The notes under the pieces: model-generated | Databases searched by the model: none | Told to the model about the DNA's origin: nothing | What the model saw: the letters and a program-made list of their open reading frames with translations, nothing else | Assembly: GCF_000380185.1 (NCBI RefSeq) | Contig: NZ_KB904813.1 | Location: 1 to 64,000, forward strand | Direction of reading: 5' to 3' | DNA length: 64,000 nucleotides | Source: Thiofilum flexile DSM 14609 | GTDB lineage: Bacteria; Pseudomonadota; Gammaproteobacteria; Thiotrichales; Thiotrichaceae | Translations under genes and position numbers: made by a program | Shown here: in pieces, positions 61,463 to 64,000 of the stretch | Layout of the letters: every line of letters starts with the position of its first letter | How positions within the stretch are numbered: the stretch's first letter is position 1

Positions 61463-61797
61463 CTTCTAGTTCATCAATGAGTACATTCAAGATACTGATG
61501 TCATTTCGTTTTGCTAGACCAACCAATGCCTCGCCCCTTATTTTATAATCATCATCTAATAACTTTTTGTGCAAGGCATTTCTAGTTGCTTGAGTATCCA
61601 TCTCGCACTGGCTTCCTAACCCAAAGGTAGCCCAGTTACGAACATCATAGTTTTCATCGTTTTTTATTAGCCTTAGAAAACTCAATTTCAGAGCCGCGTT
61701 TATGTAACTCACTAATAATATCCCAATATAGTTGTTGGTCATTTTCATGATAAGCAAGATTAATTAAATCTGCTGTTTTTTTGTCGCTAAATTCCAT
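61440..61797 (-). pseudogene. HEAT-repeat protein broken by deletion and frameshift
   Basis: From ATG 61797 (GAGGTGAG in front) the frame reads MEFSDKKTADLINLAYH ... YWDIISELHKRGSEIEFSKA and stops soon after (KKR-stop). In another frame the later part continues RLIKNDENYDVRNWATFGLG, DTQATRNALHKKLLDDDYKIRG and EALVGLAKRND. Both halves belong to one family of small HEAT-repeat proteins of about 220 residues; the middle (roughly 100 residues) is missing and the join is out of frame. The ATPase start lies 23 bases inside its 3' end. Confidence 0.7.
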
Positions 61798-61977
61798 TTG
61801 AATACTCACCTCACTAATTCATAACACTTTATTAGACGAAGCCCTCTCACGATATTAACGTAAGAGTGTAGAAAGAGGGATAGTTTTTAGTATTTTAAAC
61901 GAGTTTTTCGCAAGACGGCTGTAAGTCTCTAGGGGAAGCGGTATGATTTTGTTTAATGAACTATTAGGTAGCACTAC

Positions 61978-62445
61978 ATGGTTACTATTGGCTCGCTCTC
62001 CCGTGAGCAGATGGCAGAAGTATTTCCATTTCTAGCAGAGAAGTTTCGTGGTCGTCGAGGTGTGATCAAAGAGCTGACACATACTCAGCCTGACTTCGTG
62101 TTTTGGATTTTCCCTGATGGTAGGCTGCACGATGCAAGAGAAGCTCACGCACAGAATGTTCCAAAGGGCTACGCGCATATTCTGAAAGATGAGCCGGACT
62201 ATGGCGGCTTCCTGCGTGGTCGTATTGTCACATCATGTGGTAGGCAGCTAGTCGTCGTTTATTGTCGACCCGACGCATTAGCGCTGCCTGGTGAAAAAGT
62301 AGTCCAATTTATGAGAGGAATGCGTCAGTTACCCATTCCTTTGGTAAGAGATGCGATTGTCATCAGTGACAATGCAGATCTCTACGGAACAATGGTTGAT
62401 ATGGCAGTGCGTGAGTTGGAGTCAGTTCAACCATTAGAGCCTTAG
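61978..62445 (+). CDS. Uncharacterised small protein
   Basis: 155 residues, soluble, one clean open frame. I do not recognise a family. Visible features: a moderately conserved-looking centre FVFWIFPDGRLHDAREAHAQ and GYAHILKDEPDYGGFLRGRIV, a hydrophobic strand QLVVVYCRPDAL, and an amphipathic C-terminal helix. No signal peptide or membrane helix. No strong Shine-Dalgarno sequence precedes ATG 61978; TTG or later starts are possible. Confidence 0.6.
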   Translation: MVTIGSLSREQMAEVFPFLAEKFRGRRGVIKELTHTQPDFVFWIFPDGRLHDAREAHAQNVPKGYAHILKDEPDYGGFLRGRIVTSCGRQLVVVYCRPDALALPGEKVVQFMRGMRQLPIPLVRDAIVISDNADLYGTMVDMAVRELESVQPLEP

Positions 62446-62509
62446 AAGTATTCATTTGGAAAGTGATCTACCCCGCCAAAAATGGATAGTCTAAAAAGCG
62501 AGGGAGGAT

Positions 62510-63010
62510 TCAATTAACAAAGGTTGCTTTTACCCGTTTTGAAACGAGCATATAGGGTACCCATACCAGCGTAGTGAGAAGCGAACGCCCTAACTCTCGA
62601 ATGGTTTCAGTGTCGAATATAGGTTCATTGGGGAGAACGAGTTTTATAGCCAATGCATCGATAAAAACGAACACCAGACTAAAAAATAGTATACCAATGT
62701 ACCATTTCGGAAATGCTATTTTCTTGGAGAAGAATAAAAAAGCGATAAATATCGACACAAGAATCAACCCTCCATTTATTATTATTTCCGCCCATAGAAT
62801 AGGTGCCCAGAGCGGATGGTAAGCTCCAGTGCCAGGTGTAGTTAGAGCTTCCCAAGACCCATTAGAGAACATCTCTGAATAAATAGGAAAAGTTTGTGTA
62901 GCAATACGCAGCGGTGAAATGATGACTCCTAACCCTACGAGAATAAGCCATCCACTTAAACCTTTAAGTTCTTTTTTTTCTGTCATATCATTTGCCTTAT
63001 TACCTAACAT
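62510..63010 (-). CDS. DUF2569-family membrane protein
   Basis: 166 residues with four transmembrane helices. The KGLSGWLILVGLGVIISPLRI start and the later helices (WAEIIINGGLILVSIFIAFLFF, WYIGILFFSLVFVFIDAL) match the DUF2569 pattern (GIGGWL ... opening). Function unknown. It probably starts at ATG 63010 or at 62989 (MTEKKE), the latter preceded by AAAGGCAAAT. Confidence 0.7.
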   Translation of the reverse strand: MLGNKANDMTEKKELKGLSGWLILVGLGVIISPLRIATQTFPIYSEMFSNGSWEALTTPGTGAYHPLWAPILWAEIIINGGLILVSIFIAFLFFSKKIAFPKWYIGILFFSLVFVFIDALAIKLVLPNEPIFDTETIRELGRSLLTTLVWVPYMLVSKRVKATFVN

Positions 63011-63323
63011 TAAATTACGGCGCTATATTGGAGTGGGAAATATGTCACATACTAACTAATATTGTATCGTTAATATCTGATAAAAGTAACTTCTATTTGT
63101 CATATCCTATATTACCAGATGTTGCTCTGGAAACTCTATGGGTTTTTTAGTATTAACCCTCTAAATAAAGAGGTGATAATGTTAAACTAATATCTGTTTA
63201 TTTTTTATATAAATCAATAATTTGATTGGTATACTAGTTACTGTTTTATTAGTGGGCTAATATCACTCCTCCGCGTCTATTTCAAAGGAGTGATACTATT
63301 CCTAAAACCTCAGATAGGCTCAA
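63011..63323. other. Gene-free region before the polysaccharide lyase
   Basis: A/T-rich. It holds the motif TTAACCCTCTAAATAAAGAG (63154-63172) followed by GTTAAACTAA (63181-63190), similar to the sequence just upstream of the IS630 remnant at 53496-53540, and a 10-bp perfect inverted repeat at 63261-63295. No gene seen. Confidence 0.6.
63261..63295. terminator. Hairpin after the polysaccharide lyase gene
   Basis: TATCACTCCT (63261-63270) pairs exactly with AGGAGTGATA (63286-63295). It lies about 30 bases past the lyase stop on the minus strand, a likely transcript end though a T-run is lacking. Confidence 0.5.
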
Positions 63324-64000
63324 TTAACGCTTAGGGAAATTGATATTAAATTGTATAGGTTTAACTATCACAGGACGTGGATGAATAAAACGTCGCACCT
63401 GATTAGCTTGGTTACTCGGTAGGCTGGCTTGTTGCACGGGAGAGGCATTTCTTAAATAGGCGGGCATTTGGCGGCTAATACTAAAATCATCAAAATCCGC
63501 CGTACTATTCCAACGCGGTGCCCACTCATGATGAGCGCCACCGTGATAGGTGCCAAAGATAAACGAATCAATTTGCCCATAATTACCATAGCGCCACAAC
63601 ATATCGCGCTTATCGACTAGTGGCTTACCGTTGACCCAGACCTGATACAGCCCATTACGTTGTCCACCCGTATTGAGGCGGATGCGCTGAGTGATCACTT
63701 GCCAAGCATCGGGTTTAATAAAGTTACCTGTTGACCAAAAATGACCCCAGCGATTTTCTTTCGGCATATCGACATAATAGAGATAAGGCACTAATTCTCC
63801 CTCTCTGACCCACATCAGCCGTGCTGTCCAGCCTTTGCCATCAGTGGGGATCACCCCATTGGCATACTTACCCTTGCCACTGGCAAAACCGGGGAGTTTA
63901 CCCCCTAAATTAAAATCAAAATTCCCATTAAAGCGTACCTTATAGGTGAGCCAATACTCATCAGCAGGTGGCAGATGCACCATAAATTGTGCGCCACTGT
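63324..64000 (-). CDS. Polysaccharide lyase (alginate-lyase-like, PL14 type), 5' end outside window
   Basis: The frame runs past the right edge (upstream codons read SGAQF before the internal Met at 63983), so only about 225 C-terminal residues are present. YWLTYKVRFNGNFDFNLGGKLPG, DGKGWTARLMWVREG, GHFWSTGNFIKPDAWQVITQRI, VNGKPLVDKRDMLWR and FIFGTYHGG are typical of the jelly-roll lyases that act on alginate or polyglucuronate. The C-terminal tail after DDFSISR is poorly conserved. Likely secreted, though the signal peptide is not in view. Confidence 0.8.
   Translation of the reverse strand, partial: SGAQFMVHLPPADEYWLTYKVRFNGNFDFNLGGKLPGFASGKGKYANGVIPTDGKGWTARLMWVREGELVPYLYYVDMPKENRWGHFWSTGNFIKPDAWQVITQRIRLNTGGQRNGLYQVWVNGKPLVDKRDMLWRYGNYGQIDSFIFGTYHGGAHHEWAPRWNSTADFDDFSISRQMPAYLRNASPVQQASLPSNQANQVRRFIHPRPVIVKPIQFNINFPKR

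Overview
The window is a stretch of gammaproteobacterial chromosome. The gene content (complete Entner-Doudoroff set, rhodanese/DsrE2 sulfur-relay proteins, type IV pilus Chp chemosensory cluster, ureide catabolism, RuvAC/YebC, MutY/YggX) and the moderate G+C, A/T-leaning codon use suggest a filamentous sulfur oxidiser of the Thiotrichales (Thiothrix/Thiofilum-like). That placement is inferred from gene content and style, not from a marker gene.

Layout. 0-6 kb: the 3' end of a transposase, then yggX-mutY (minus), a 148-bp MITE with intact target-site duplications, an ADP-ribose pair (microbial PARG + NADAR), a DUF6624 protein, a periplasmic Sel1-repeat protein and a DUF1127 protein with a structured leader. 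6-22.7 kb: one long carbohydrate block on the minus strand. It runs frcB-frcC-frcA (fructose-type ABC importer), porin, fructokinase, porin, then zwf-pgl-edd-pgi-eda-glk-lysR. A divergent ROK regulator faces frcB across a 25-bp palindrome. Together these genes move hexose across both membranes, phosphorylate it and cleave it by the Entner-Doudoroff route. 22.9-27 kb: NDH-2, then ureide catabolism (allA divergent from puuE-alc). 27-34 kb: DMT exporter, methyltransferase, BepA-like protease, rhodanese, DsrE2, flavin reductase and phosphoesterase. 34-42.6 kb: pilG-pilH-pilI-pilJ-fimL/chpA(N)-chpA-chpC, with a minimal PilJ and a split ChpA. 42.6-51 kb: apaH, BI-1, SPOR protein, priA, mazG, an 840-bp gene-free region with an exact 117-bp direct repeat and several hairpins, then yebC-ruvC-ruvA.

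51-53.7 kb is an accessory patch: a Phd/PIN toxin-antitoxin pair with a palindromic operator, DUF2867, a secreted beta/gamma-crystallin whose start region is duplicated in frame, two decayed copies of the same FAD-oxidoreductase N-terminus on either side of it, and an IS630-type remnant. 53.7-60.4 kb: a DedA-PAP2-LssY_C fusion, two paralogous COG4705 membrane proteins, a PepSY protein and a QseBC/PmrAB-like two-component system; matching 17-bp direct-repeat boxes lie in both intergenic regions, so this looks like one regulon. 60.2-64 kb: a rubredoxin, a stand-alone GyrB-type ATPase behind a HEAT-repeat gene broken by deletion and frameshift, two poorly characterised genes, and the edge of a polysaccharide lyase. 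No rRNA, tRNA or CRISPR array was recognised.
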